Position numbers and translations under genes: made by a program
Assembly: GCF_042138895.1 (NCBI RefSeq)
Contig: NZ_JBHIKW010000003.1
Location: 62,001 to 126,000 of the forward strand
Length of the DNA: 64,000 bases
Direction of reading: 5' to 3'
From: Cedecea selenatireducens
GTDB lineage: Bacteria > Pseudomonadota > Gammaproteobacteria > Enterobacterales > Enterobacteriaceae
Part shown: positions 19,426-28,365 of the stretch, in pieces
Layout: each line of letters begins with the position of its first letter
Position numbering within the stretch: position 1 is the stretch's first letter
Notes under the pieces: model-generated
Told to the model about the DNA's origin: nothing
Database searches by the model: none
The model's input: only the letters and a program-made list of their open reading frames with translations

Positions 19426-19876
19426 TCAACGCCTCCAGTACCGGATTAACTTCCAGTACTTCAATATCAAAATGGATAGTCTGCCCGGCAAGCGGATGGT
19501 TAAAGTCCACGGTTATCGAGTCGCCGTTAACTTCACGCACCACGCCCGGCATTTCGCTGCCATCCATTGCGGTAAACAGCATAATCGCACCCGGCTCAGG
19601 CTCACCCGCCTCGACAAACTCACGGCGCGAAAAGTACTGAATCATATCCGGGCTTGGAATGCCAAAGGCCGACTCTGGTGCCAGCGAGAACGCTTTTTTA
19701 TCACCAGCCTTCAGGCCAACCAGCTGATCTTCCATGCCAGGGGACAGTGTCTCATCCCCAAGGCGGAACAGCGCAGGCTTACCGTTCGCGCGGGTTGACT
19801 CCGCTGTGGAGCCATCCTCAAGCTTTAGCGTGAAATGCACCAGCACCGCGCTGTTGGTTTGTACGGACTCAGCCAT
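19406..19876 (-). CDS. fkpB: FKBP-type peptidyl-prolyl isomerase FkpB (SlpA)
   Basis: FkpB is a SlyD-like cytoplasmic prolyl isomerase/chaperone. The 156-residue protein has the FKBP half-domains around an IF (chaperone) insert: SAVLVHFTLKLEDGSTAEST at the N-terminus, ESAFGIPSPDMIQYFSR, and DFNHPLAGQTIHFDIEVLEV at the C-terminal end. It is about 7 residues longer than E. coli FkpB because the frame continues through the ispH start, giving a 20-nt gene overlap. lspA is 3 bp upstream. Confidence 0.95.
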   Translation of the reverse strand: MAESVQTNSAVLVHFTLKLEDGSTAESTRANGKPALFRLGDETLSPGMEDQLVGLKAGDKKAFSLAPESAFGIPSPDMIQYFSRREFVEAGEPEPGAIMLFTAMDGSEMPGVVREVNGDSITVDFNHPLAGQTIHFDIEVLEVNPVLEALNADPVG

Positions 19877-19879
19877 GGA

Positions 19880-20383
19880 TTACCCTTTTTGCTTTGCGGG
19901 CTTGTCGGAGGAGACAAAGAAGCCCTCCAGCACAATCAGCGCCGCGCCGATACAGATTGCGGTATCGGCCAGATTGAAGGTGGCAAAGTGCCAGTCGCCA
20001 ACGTAGAAATCGATCATGTCGACGACAAAGCCGTGCCACAAGCGATCGAACAGATTGCCGAGCGCACCGCCAATGATTAACGCATAGGCGATGTTATTCA
20101 GCTTCTGGCTCGCTTTAGCGCGATACATCATCCACACCAGCGCCACGCAGATACCGATCGCGATCCCCGCGAAGAACCAGCGCTGCCAGCCGCCTTTGTC
20201 GGCCAGGAAGCTAAATGCGGCGCCATAGTTACGGGCGTAGTGCAAATTCAGGGAAGGGAACAGTGGCACCGTATCCCCCAGCATGAAGTGCTGGAGGATC
20301 AGGTATTTACTGCCCAGATCCACAATCAGAACTACCACCACCAGCCACAGCCAGCACAACCCGGTAGAGAAAATTGGTTTCAT
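19880..20383 (-). CDS. lspA: Lipoprotein signal peptidase (signal peptidase II)
   Basis: LspA is an inner-membrane aspartyl protease that cleaves prolipoprotein signal peptides. From the ATG at 20383 it has 167 residues and four membrane helices. The catalytic Asp pair lies in GNLFDRLWHGFVVD and FNLADTAIC. An alternative TTG one codon earlier exists, but the ATG overlaps the ileS stop as TGATG, the arrangement seen in E. coli, so translation is probably coupled. Confidence 0.96.
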   Translation of the reverse strand: MKPIFSTGLCWLWLVVVVLIVDLGSKYLILQHFMLGDTVPLFPSLNLHYARNYGAAFSFLADKGGWQRWFFAGIAIGICVALVWMMYRAKASQKLNNIAYALIIGGALGNLFDRLWHGFVVDMIDFYVGDWHFATFNLADTAICIGAALIVLEGFFVSSDKPAKQKG

Positions 20384-23199
20384 CAAGCAAACTTACGTTG
20401 TTCGCCGTCGCCGGCTACGTTGCTGACACAGCGGCCGCAGATTTCTGCGTGTTCCGCTACCTGACCGATATCGGTGGTGTAATGCCAGCAGCGCGGGCAC
20501 TTCTCACCGTCGGCTTTACGCAAGGCAACTTTCAGCCCCTTGAGGATTTCGCTCTGCTGAGCGTCATCGCTCGCCTGCGCATAATCGGCAACGGCAGCGG
20601 CCGAGGTCAACAGGACAAATCGCAATTCATCGCTCAGGCTGTTCAGCTTCGCCGCCAGCTCAGCGTCAGCGTACAGGGTGACTGCCGCTTCCAGAGAACC
20701 GCCGATGCGCTTATCAGCACGAGCCTGCTCGATGACCTTGTTCACTTCGCCACGCACGGTCAGCAGAGTATCCCAGAACTCATTGTTCATCCCTTCGCTT
20801 TCCGCCAGGCCAAACAGACCTTCGTACCACTCGCCGGTGAACACATACTTCTCGCGCGCACCTGGCAGGAAGCCCCAGATTTCGTCGGCGGTGAAGGACA
20901 TGATCGGCGCCATCCAGCGCACCAGCGCTTCAGAGATGTGATACAGCGCGGTCTGGCAGCTGCGACGAGCTACGCTGTCGGCCTTCGCGGTGTACTGACG
21001 ATCCTTGATGATGTCGAGGTAGAACGAGCCCATTTCGACGGAGCAGAAGCGCATCAGACGCTGCACCACTTCGTGGAAATCGTAGTTTTCGTAAGAGGCG
21101 AGAATATCCGCCTGAGCTTCTTTCGCGCAGCCAACGGCCCAGCGATCCAGCACCACCATATCTTCTGGTTTCACCATGTCGGTTTCAGGGTTGAAGCCGC
21201 TCAGGTTTGCCAGCAGGAAGCGCGCGGTGTTACGGATACGACGATAAGCGTCAGCGGAACGTTTCAGAATCTCGTCAGAAACTGCCATTTCACCGGTGTA
21301 ATCGGTAGACGCCACCCACAGACGCAGAATGTCCGCGCCGAGCTTGTTCATCACGTCCTGCGGGCTAACGGTGTTGCCGATAGACTTGGACATCTTACGG
21401 CCCTGACCATCAACGGTGAAGCCGTGGGTCAGTACCTGGCGGTAAGGCGCTTTGCCTTTCATCGCCGTGGAGATCATCAGGGAGGACATGAACCAGCCGC
21501 GATGCTGATCGGAACCTTCCAGGTACATATCCGCAGAATGGCCGTGGAACTCAGGGCGTGCGTCGACCACGGAGTAATTGGTTGAACCGGAGTCGAACCA
21601 AACGTCCAGGGTATCAGGCACTTTCACGTAGTTGTCGGCGTCGTCACCCATGATGTCGCGCGGGTCGAGATCCCACCACGCCTGGATGCCGTCCTGCTCA
21701 ACGCGCTTAGCCACTTCTTCCATCAGCTCAAGCGAGCGTGGGTGCAGTTCTTCGGTGTCTTTATGCACGAACAGAGACATCGGCACGCCCCAGGTACGCT
21801 GACGTGAGATACACCAGTCTGGGCGGTTCGCCACCATGGATTCGATACGAGCCTGGCCCCAGTCAGGGATCCACTGCACGCCTTTGATCTCTTTCAGGGA
21901 CTGCGCGCGCAGGCCTTTCTGATCCATGCTGATAAACCACTGCGGCGTTGCACGGAAGATGATCGGCGTTTTGTGGCGCCAGCAGTGCGGATAGCTGTGC
22001 AGCAGTTTTTCAACGTGCAGCAGAGCGCCTTTATCACGCAGGATGTTCACGATCAGGTCATTAGCTTTGAATACCTGAACGCCGTCCAGGCCTTCGTAGG
22101 TACCCGGCAGATAGCTGCCGTCCGGGCCAACCGGGTTAGCGATTTCCAGGCCATATTTTTGGCTGATGGTGTAGTCGTCCGGGCCGTGGCCACCGGCGGT
22201 ATGTACCGCCCCGGTACCCGCGTCCAGGGTAACGTGGTCGCCAAGAATGGCCGGAACGTCAAAGCCCATGAACGGATGCTTAAAGCGCAGCAGCTCAAGC
22301 TCAGCGCCTTTTACGGTGCCGAGGATCTGGTAATCGGTCACGCCAGCGCGCTTCAGCACGCTTTCCATCAGGTCCTTCGCCACGATCAGCGCCTGGCCTT
22401 CAATCTGCACCAGCACGTAGTCAAACTCAGCGCCCAGGGAGATAGCGCGGTTAGCCGGCAGGGTCCACGGCGTGGTGGTCCAGATAAGCAGGGAGACCGG
22501 GCCATTGACGGCTGAGGCACCAAACTTAGCTTTGACCGCATCGACATCTACAGCGTTGAACGTCACGTCGATAGACGGGGACGTTTTGTCGTAATACTCG
22601 ACTTCCGCTTCCGCCAGCGCGGAACGGCAGTCAACGCACCAGTGAACCGGCTTAGCCCCTTTGTGCAGGTGGCCGTTGCCGATGATTTTACCCAGCGCAC
22701 GAATGATGTTGGCTTCGGTGTTGAAGTCCATGGTCAGGTATGGACGAGACCAGTCGCCCAGCACGCCCAGGCGAATGAAGTCTTCGCGCTGGCCATTAAC
22801 CTGCTCGGCGGCATATTTGCGGCACGCGGCACGGAACTCAGCGGCTGACACTTTCTCACCCGGCTTACCGATCAGTTGCTCAACTTTCAGCTCGATTGGC
22901 AGGCCGTGACAGTCCCAGCCCGGCACGTACGGAGAGTCGAAGCCGGAGAGCCCTTTGGACTTAATGATAATATCTTTCAGAATCTTGTTAACTGAGTGAC
23001 CAATGTGAATGCTACCGTTCGCATAAGGAGGGCCATCATGCAAAATAAAGGTTTTTTTGCCTTTTTTCGCATTACGGATGATGCCGTACAGATCGTCATC
23101 ATTCCAACGCGCCAGCATACCCGGTTCGCGCTTGGCTAAATCGCCGCGCATCGGGAACCCTGTTTCAGGCAAATTTAGGGTAGATTTAAAGTCACTCAT
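20383..23199 (-). CDS. ileS: Isoleucyl-tRNA synthetase
   Basis: A 938-residue class Ia aminoacyl-tRNA synthetase, the E. coli length. The HIGH motif (NGSIHIGHS, residues about 62-70) and KMSKS motif (GRKMSKSIG near 602) are intact. The editing CP1 domain lies between them, and the C-terminal zinc finger shows the CPRCWHY...CGRCVSN cysteines (about 901-926). It lies 32 bp downstream of ribF in the ribF-ileS-lspA-fkpB-ispH operon. Confidence 0.98.
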   Translation of the reverse strand: MSDFKSTLNLPETGFPMRGDLAKREPGMLARWNDDDLYGIIRNAKKGKKTFILHDGPPYANGSIHIGHSVNKILKDIIIKSKGLSGFDSPYVPGWDCHGLPIELKVEQLIGKPGEKVSAAEFRAACRKYAAEQVNGQREDFIRLGVLGDWSRPYLTMDFNTEANIIRALGKIIGNGHLHKGAKPVHWCVDCRSALAEAEVEYYDKTSPSIDVTFNAVDVDAVKAKFGASAVNGPVSLLIWTTTPWTLPANRAISLGAEFDYVLVQIEGQALIVAKDLMESVLKRAGVTDYQILGTVKGAELELLRFKHPFMGFDVPAILGDHVTLDAGTGAVHTAGGHGPDDYTISQKYGLEIANPVGPDGSYLPGTYEGLDGVQVFKANDLIVNILRDKGALLHVEKLLHSYPHCWRHKTPIIFRATPQWFISMDQKGLRAQSLKEIKGVQWIPDWGQARIESMVANRPDWCISRQRTWGVPMSLFVHKDTEELHPRSLELMEEVAKRVEQDGIQAWWDLDPRDIMGDDADNYVKVPDTLDVWFDSGSTNYSVVDARPEFHGHSADMYLEGSDQHRGWFMSSLMISTAMKGKAPYRQVLTHGFTVDGQGRKMSKSIGNTVSPQDVMNKLGADILRLWVASTDYTGEMAVSDEILKRSADAYRRIRNTARFLLANLSGFNPETDMVKPEDMVVLDRWAVGCAKEAQADILASYENYDFHEVVQRLMRFCSVEMGSFYLDIIKDRQYTAKADSVARRSCQTALYHISEALVRWMAPIMSFTADEIWGFLPGAREKYVFTGEWYEGLFGLAESEGMNNEFWDTLLTVRGEVNKVIEQARADKRIGGSLEAAVTLYADAELAAKLNSLSDELRFVLLTSAAAVADYAQASDDAQQSEILKGLKVALRKADGEKCPRCWHYTTDIGQVAEHAEICGRCVSNVAGDGEQRKFA

Positions 23200-23231
23200 T
23201 AGATTCTCGGTTCCGTATTTCGGTTAGCCTT

Positions 23232-24164
23232 TCAGGCATTTGACTCAAAAAATTCTCGGGCTGATACCACATCTCTGGCGATTTGCGCCTTCAGCTCATC
23301 GAGTGAAGCAAATCGCTGCTCATTACGTATCTTTTTACGCAGCACTACTTCTATATGGCGACCATAAAGGTCCATTACAACGTCCAATAAATGGACTTCA
23401 AGCTGCTGGCGTATTCCCGCCACCGTAGGGCGAGTGCCAATGTTTGCCACGCCGGCAATCGGCTTTTCGCCGAGGCCTGAGACTTCAACCGCATAAACCC
23501 CTTTCACCGGGGAGACATGGCGGCGCAGCGGCAGGTTCGCCGTTGGGAAACCAATCGTGCGGCCCAGTTCATCACCGTGCACTACGCGACCGGAGATCAT
23601 GAACGGATGCCCCAACAGGCTTTCGGCCTGCGGCAGGTCGTCATCGGCCAGCGCCTGACGCACCGCAGTACTGCTGATGCGCACGCCCCCCTCACAAAAC
23701 GTTTGGGTGCTGGTGATGTCAAAACCGTATTCGCGGCCAGCCTTCTGTAATAACAAGAAATCCCCCTGGCGACCAGCGCCAAAGCGGAAATCATCGCCGA
23801 CCGCGAGGAATTTCACCCCGAGACGGTCAACCAGAAGATCGCTGACAAAGTTTTGCGCGCTCAACGCGGCGAAACGACGGTCGAAGCGAACGCACAGAAC
23901 ATAGTCCACGCCACACTCGGCCAAATAACGCAGCTTTTCTCGCAGACGAGTCAGGCGAGCTGGTGCCTTTTCCGGTGCAAACAATTCGAGCGGCTGAGGC
24001 TCGAAAATCATGACCATCACAGGGAGATTGCGCGCACGCCCCTCTTCACACAGGCCCTTTAACAGTGCCTGATGGCCACGATGTACGCCGTCGAAGTTAC
24101 CAATGGTGAGTACACACCCGTGGTGCTCCCGGCGCAGATTATGTATACCGCGTATCAGCTTCAT
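23232..24164 (-). CDS. ribF: Bifunctional riboflavin kinase / FAD synthetase
   Basis: RibF phosphorylates riboflavin to FMN and adenylylates FMN to FAD. The 310-residue product has the N-terminal nucleotidyltransferase domain (TIGNFDGVHRGH, residues 20-31, and RISSTAVR near 160). The C-terminal kinase domain has GRVVHGDELGRTIGFPTAN near 185-203. It is first in the operon with ileS and is divergent from rpsT. Confidence 0.97.
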   Translation of the reverse strand: MKLIRGIHNLRREHHGCVLTIGNFDGVHRGHQALLKGLCEEGRARNLPVMVMIFEPQPLELFAPEKAPARLTRLREKLRYLAECGVDYVLCVRFDRRFAALSAQNFVSDLLVDRLGVKFLAVGDDFRFGAGRQGDFLLLQKAGREYGFDITSTQTFCEGGVRISSTAVRQALADDDLPQAESLLGHPFMISGRVVHGDELGRTIGFPTANLPLRRHVSPVKGVYAVEVSGLGEKPIAGVANIGTRPTVAGIRQQLEVHLLDVVMDLYGRHIEVVLRKKIRNEQRFASLDELKAQIARDVVSAREFFESNA

Positions 24165-24490
24165 GGCTGGCTCAAAACAGTGGAAATTGGCGGATTATAC
24201 CAACTACCGCGATTAAGGTTAACCGACGATTACCGCCTTTAACGTAAAGCTTGAATGAATTCATTGTACTGGGAAGGGCTTTGCACCCGCTTCGCATTTG
24301 TCTTGACGAATTTTGATGCGAAAGACTGTATTCCCAAGCCTGATGCTGGTAGAATCCGCGCCATCACACGTAAGAGGTGTCGGAAATTTAACGACGCTTA
24401 TTTGCACAAATCCATTGACAAAAGAAGGCTAACGGGGCATATTCCTCGGCCTTTGAATTGTCCACATAGATCATATTTGGGAGTTGGACC
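24165..24490. promoter_or_regulatory. ribF-rpsT divergent intergenic region
   Basis: 326 bp without a gene. It holds the rpsT promoters on the plus strand, including the well-matched one at 24415-24443, a possible upstream one ending in TAGAAT near 24350, and the ribF promoter on the minus strand, which I could not place. The leader just before rpsT (CCTCGGCCTTTGAATTGTCC onward) closely follows the E. coli S20 leader. Confidence 0.65.
24415..24443 (+). promoter_or_regulatory. rpsT proximal promoter
   Basis: A consensus TTGACA (24415-24420), 17-bp spacer and CATATT (24438-24443) lie about 50 bp upstream of the rpsT start and match the E. coli rpsT P2 sequence. Confidence 0.8.
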
Positions 24491-24754
24491 TTGGCTAATA
24501 TCAAATCAGCTAAGAAACGTGCTGTACAGTCTGAAAAGGCTCGTAAGCACAACGCAAGCCGTCGCTCTATGATGCGTACTTTCATCAAGAAAGTATACGC
24601 AGCGATTGAAACTGGCGATAAAGCTGCTGCACAGAAAGCATTTAACGAAATGCAACCAATCGTGGACCGTCAGGCTGCTAAAGGTCTGATCCACAAAAAC
24701 AAAGCTGCGCGTCATAAAGCAAACCTGACTGCGCAAATCAACAAACTGGCTTAA
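24491..24754 (+). CDS. rpsT: 30S ribosomal protein S20
   Basis: The 87-residue basic S20 protein (MANIKSAKKRAVQSEKAR) binds 16S rRNA during 30S assembly. The start codon is TTG at 24491 behind GGGAG, as in E. coli. The weak UUG start is known there to be part of S20 autoregulation of its own translation, and its conservation here suggests the same control. It is monocistronic and ends at an intrinsic terminator. Confidence 0.98.
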   Translation: MANIKSAKKRAVQSEKARKHNASRRSMMRTFIKKVYAAIETGDKAAAQKAFNEMQPIVDRQAAKGLIHKNKAARHKANLTAQINKLA

Positions 24755-24780
24755 TCGCCTTTTTGCTGTGAGCTTTGATA

Positions 24781-24807
24781 AAAAAACCGGCTAACGCCGG
24801 TTTTTTT
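24781..24807. terminator. Bidirectional terminator between rpsT and nhaR
   Basis: The stem AAAAAACCGG (24781-24790) pairs with CCGGTTTTTTT (24797-24807) with loop CTAACG. T-runs on both strands fit termination of both rpsT and nhaR. Confidence 0.9.
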
Positions 24808-24818
24808 ATGCCTGTCAC

Positions 24819-25712
24819 TCAGCCAACTTTGAAGAGCGCCGAATAATCCTTGCTGCAGATGCGCTGCACGGCGGGATGCTGAATCATACGCTCAGCAAAA
24901 ATGGCGTGGTACTCCTCCAGCACGTTATCCATTCTGCCTATCTCGACGATGTTGTCACCGCTGTAGATGTCCTGCGCGTACAGCGTCGGAGCAACAAAGA
25001 TAGCGTTGTGCGCTGCACCAAACGCTTTCATCAATGCGGCATCATCAAACTCGCCCAGAATCTCAATCTTCAGCCCCTGAATGTTAATCCAGTTGAGAAG
25101 CTTGCGCCCGAGCATGGAGCGGCGCCCGGGAATAAGCAGACGGCGTGTTTCAAGGCAGGCAGGGAAAGACTGCTCCGGCGCAGGCCCCTTGCACCAGAAG
25201 CTGATACCGCACTCGCCGAGCTTCACCGAAAACAGCCCTTCCTGCTGAGTCGAGTCTATCGGGCAGTCCGAAATGATCATATCCAGCTTATGCTGGCTCA
25301 GCTGCTCGAGCAGCATTTCATGGGTAGATTCAAAGCAGCGCAGGTGAATCTGCTCATCCCCAACGACCGCTGCGTCCAGCACGCCGCTGACCAGGCGCTT
25401 GGACAACGCATCCGCGACGCCAACATCAAACAGGATATTGGCCTCTTTACGGTAGTTAACGATATCCAGCATTTCCTGGCTTAGGGTAAACATTCTGTCG
25501 GCATAGCGGAACACCAGTTGCCCCAGCTCGGAAGGCACAAGCCCCCTTCCCTGACGACGGAATAGCTTGCCCTGCAGGCGCTCTTCAAGCGCTTTAATCT
25601 GCCCGGTGATGGTTTGCGGGGTCAGGAACAGTGCCTCAGCGGCACCGACGACTGACCCTTCTTTGCACACGTGCCAGAAATAATAAAGATGGTTGTAATT
25701 GATATGGGACAT
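24819..25712 (-). CDS. nhaR: LysR-family transcriptional activator NhaR
   Basis: NhaR activates nhaA in response to Na+. From the ATG at 25712 it has 297 residues (MSHINYNHLYYFWHV) with the LysR helix-turn-helix at about 6-65 (GSVVGAAEALFLTPQTITGQI). An upstream GTG would add 3 residues, but the AGGGAG ribosome-binding site is correctly spaced only for the ATG. It lies 66 bp downstream of nhaA on the same strand, the conserved nhaAR pair. Confidence 0.95.
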   Translation of the reverse strand: MSHINYNHLYYFWHVCKEGSVVGAAEALFLTPQTITGQIKALEERLQGKLFRRQGRGLVPSELGQLVFRYADRMFTLSQEMLDIVNYRKEANILFDVGVADALSKRLVSGVLDAAVVGDEQIHLRCFESTHEMLLEQLSQHKLDMIISDCPIDSTQQEGLFSVKLGECGISFWCKGPAPEQSFPACLETRRLLIPGRRSMLGRKLLNWINIQGLKIEILGEFDDAALMKAFGAAHNAIFVAPTLYAQDIYSGDNIVEIGRMDNVLEEYHAIFAERMIQHPAVQRICSKDYSALFKVG

Positions 25713-25778
25713 GCCCTTCACTCCCTGAGAGTTAATCCATTATCGGGTCATCTGACGATGACCCGGCAGCCAGTACCG

Positions 25779-26951
25779 TCATGAAGCAGCCTTAGGCAAC
25801 CGTGCTTTTAGCATGGTAAAACCTACGACCGCGGAAAGTAACGATCCCAGCAAAATCCCCAGCTTCGCCCAGGTAATAAGCTCCGCATCCACGTCGCCAA
25901 ATGCCAGCGAGGCGATAAAAATCGACATCGTAAAACCAATGCCGCACAGCACGCCCACCGCCATAATATCCCTGAAGCTTGTGCCCTCCGGCAGCGAGGC
26001 AAGCTTCAGTTTGAGCGCCAGCCAGCAGAACAGGCTAATGCCCAGCGGCTTGCCGATAAACAGTCCGGCAATAATGCCGAGCGGTAGCAGAGACGTCAGC
26101 CCCTCCAGCGTCACCCCGTTGAGCGAAACCCCGGCGTTGGCAAAGGCAAACAGCGGCAGGATCAGGAAAGCAACCCAGGGGTGTAGCACATGCTCCAGCT
26201 CCTGAGCGGGCGAGCGCCCTTTCTGCTCTTTTAGCGGGATGAAGAAGCCAATAATGACTCCCGCCAGCGTAGCGTGCACGCCTGATTTTAATACCGCCGT
26301 CCAAAGTATAATGCCAACCAGGATGTAGACGCCTGTACGGCGAACGTTAAACAGGTTCAGCAGCGCCAGGACAACGATGGCCGCCGCCGCAACGCCCAAC
26401 GACATCATCGAGAGATCGTGGGTATAAAACAGCGCGATAATCACAATCGCCCCAAGGTCATCGATAATCGCCAATGCCATCAGGAAGACCTTCAACGCCA
26501 GCGGAACTCGGTTGCCCAGCAACGCCAGGATCCCCAAAGCAAACGCGATATCCGTTGCCGCCGGGATAGCCCAGCCTTCACGCGTGACAGGATCAGCATA
26601 GTTGAAAACCAGGTAAAGCAGAGCCGGCACGACCATCCCACCCAGGGCGGCAATGACCGGAAACGAAGCCTGACGACGATCGGCTAGCGAACCGATCACC
26701 ATCTCCCGCTTCACCTCCAGACCTATCATCAGGAAGAAAATCGCCATCAGGGCGTCGTTCACCCACAGCAGCAGATTTTTACTGATATCCAACGGCCCAA
26801 TTCTCACCTCAACGGGCGCGGCGAGAAATGCCTCGTAACCGGCGCTGGTTGCTCCCATGTTCGCCAGCAGCATCGCCAGCACGGCGGCAACAATCAAAAA
26901 AATACCGCCAGCGGCATCATTCTGAAAAAAGCGTTGCAGATTTTTAGTCAT
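25779..26951 (-). CDS. nhaA: Na+/H+ antiporter NhaA
   Basis: NhaA expels Na+ or Li+ in exchange for two protons at alkaline pH. I chose the ATG at 26951 (MTKNLQRFFQNDAAGG, 390 residues) with SD AGGTG; upstream in-frame codons extend to 27011 without conservation. Twelve membrane helices are expected. The essential Asp pair lies in AIIDDLGAI near residue 165, and the pH-sensor/helix IV region DITFALG-like segment (PAATDIAFALG) is present. Confidence 0.96.
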   Translation of the reverse strand: MTKNLQRFFQNDAAGGIFLIVAAVLAMLLANMGATSAGYEAFLAAPVEVRIGPLDISKNLLLWVNDALMAIFFLMIGLEVKREMVIGSLADRRQASFPVIAALGGMVVPALLYLVFNYADPVTREGWAIPAATDIAFALGILALLGNRVPLALKVFLMALAIIDDLGAIVIIALFYTHDLSMMSLGVAAAAIVVLALLNLFNVRRTGVYILVGIILWTAVLKSGVHATLAGVIIGFFIPLKEQKGRSPAQELEHVLHPWVAFLILPLFAFANAGVSLNGVTLEGLTSLLPLGIIAGLFIGKPLGISLFCWLALKLKLASLPEGTSFRDIMAVGVLCGIGFTMSIFIASLAFGDVDAELITWAKLGILLGSLLSAVVGFTMLKARLPKAAS

Positions 26952-27087
26952 TATTTCACCTAACTCTCTAAGTAGCCGATTCATCCTGAACACTAATATG
27001 GTAGCCAGCATAGCGATAATGACACATCGTTAAAAACAGCTTATATGGCAAACAATGATCGTTAAAACCGATCAATTGCGGCAGGCA

Positions 27088-27125
27088 TAAAAAAACCTGA
27101 ACCGAATGAAGCAGTTCAGGTTTTT
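27088..27125 (-). terminator. Intrinsic terminator of dnaKJ
   Basis: A 12-nt inverted repeat (AAAAACCTGAAC, 27091-27102, with GTTCAGGTTTTT, 27114-27125), 22 bp after the dnaJ stop on the minus strand, ending in seven T. A-rich sequence on the other side would allow function in both directions. Confidence 0.9.
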
Positions 27126-27147
27126 GCAGTATTGCAGCCGGAAGAAA

Positions 27148-28281
27148 TTAGCGGGTCAAATCGTCAAAGAATTTCTTCACGCCGTCGAAGAAGCTCTTCG
27201 AGCGCGGGCTGTTATTCGCCCCGGTTGGGCCACCGAAGCTCTCTTCCAGGTCACGCAGCAGCTTTTTCTGCTTTTCGTTCAGGCTAACCGGCGTCTCTAC
27301 AACCACACGGCACAGCAGGTCGCCCTGCGCACCGCCGCGTACAGACTTCACGCCTTTACCGCGCATTCTGAACAGCTTGCCGGTTTGCGTTTCGCCCGGC
27401 ACCTTCAAGTTAACTCGACCGTCCAGAGTTGGGACTTCAATTTCCCCACCCAGCGCAGCCATAGCAAAGTTGATCGGCACTTCGCAGTACAGGTTATTGC
27501 CTTCACGTTCGAAGATTGGGTGCTGTTTCACCTGAACCTGAACGTACAGATCGCCTGACGGCGCACCGTGTTCACCCGCTTCGCCTTCGCCCGACAGACG
27601 AATACGGTCGCCGGTATCCACGCCAGCCGGGATTTTCACCGACAGCGTTTTGGTTTTCTCTACGCGACCGTGGCCGTGACAGCTGTTGCACGGATCTTTA
27701 ATGATGGTGCCGCGGCCCTGACAGTGCGGGCAGCTTTGCTGCACGGTGAAGAAGCCCTGACGCATCTGCACCTGGCCCTGTCCGTGACAGGTTGGACAGG
27801 TCTGCGGAGAAGAACCTTTTTTCGCGCCGCTGCCGTGGCAAACGTCACACTCTTCCAGCGTCGGGATACGGATCTCTTTGGTGACGCCACGAACCGCTTC
27901 TTCAAGCGTTAAGTCCATGTTGTAGCGCAGGTCCGCGCCACGAGACGCACGTTGACGGCGTCCGCCACCAAAAATGTCGCCAAATACGTCGCCAAAGATA
28001 TCGCTGAAGTCCGCACCGCCGCCGCCAAAGCCGCCACCGCCGCCCATGCCGCCCTGCTCAAACGCGGCGTGGCCATACTGATCGTAGGCCGCACGTTTTT
28101 GATCGTCGGTAAGGATTTCGTAGGCTTCTTTGATCTCTTTAAACTTCGCCTCGGCCTCTTTATCGCCCTGGTTACGGTCCGGATGGAACTTCATCGCCAG
28201 GCGCTTGTAAGCCTTTTTGATTTCACGCTCTTCCGCTGACTTCGGAACGCCTAAAACCTCGTAATAGTCTCTCTTCGCCAT
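27148..28281 (-). CDS. dnaJ: Chaperone DnaJ (Hsp40)
   Basis: The 377-residue co-chaperone stimulates DnaK ATPase and delivers substrates. The domains are: J-domain with HPD at 33-35, Gly/Phe-rich linker (about 75-105, GGMGGGGGFGGG), a zinc-finger domain with four CxxCxGxG repeats (CDVCHGSG, CPTCHGQG, CPHCQGRG, CNSCHGHG), and the C-terminal substrate domain. It is the second gene of dnaKJ, 84 bp after dnaK. Confidence 0.98.
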   Translation of the reverse strand: MAKRDYYEVLGVPKSAEEREIKKAYKRLAMKFHPDRNQGDKEAEAKFKEIKEAYEILTDDQKRAAYDQYGHAAFEQGGMGGGGGFGGGGADFSDIFGDVFGDIFGGGRRQRASRGADLRYNMDLTLEEAVRGVTKEIRIPTLEECDVCHGSGAKKGSSPQTCPTCHGQGQVQMRQGFFTVQQSCPHCQGRGTIIKDPCNSCHGHGRVEKTKTLSVKIPAGVDTGDRIRLSGEGEAGEHGAPSGDLYVQVQVKQHPIFEREGNNLYCEVPINFAMAALGGEIEVPTLDGRVNLKVPGETQTGKLFRMRGKGVKSVRGGAQGDLLCRVVVETPVSLNEKQKKLLRDLEESFGGPTGANNSPRSKSFFDGVKKFFDDLTR

Positions 28282-28307
28282 CTCTTTTTTCTGCCCTTAA
28301 CATACGA

Positions 28308-28339
28308 GCACGGGCGTGGAGTAAACTCCGCGCCCGTGC
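28308..28339 (-). other. Strong mRNA hairpin in the dnaK-dnaJ spacer
   Basis: A 14-bp inverted repeat (28308-28321 with 28326-28339, one G-U-type mismatch, loop TAAA) lies between dnaK and dnaJ. There is no U-run after it on the minus strand, so it is more likely a processing or stabilising structure, or partial attenuation, than a terminator. It could set the higher DnaK:DnaJ ratio. Confidence 0.7.
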
Positions 28340-28365
28340 CGGTTAATTACCCTGCATCAGGGCGA

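Noticed and set aside
20374..21585. 403-codon plus-strand open frame
   Set aside because: Antisense to ileS, with no ribosome-binding site and no family resemblance.
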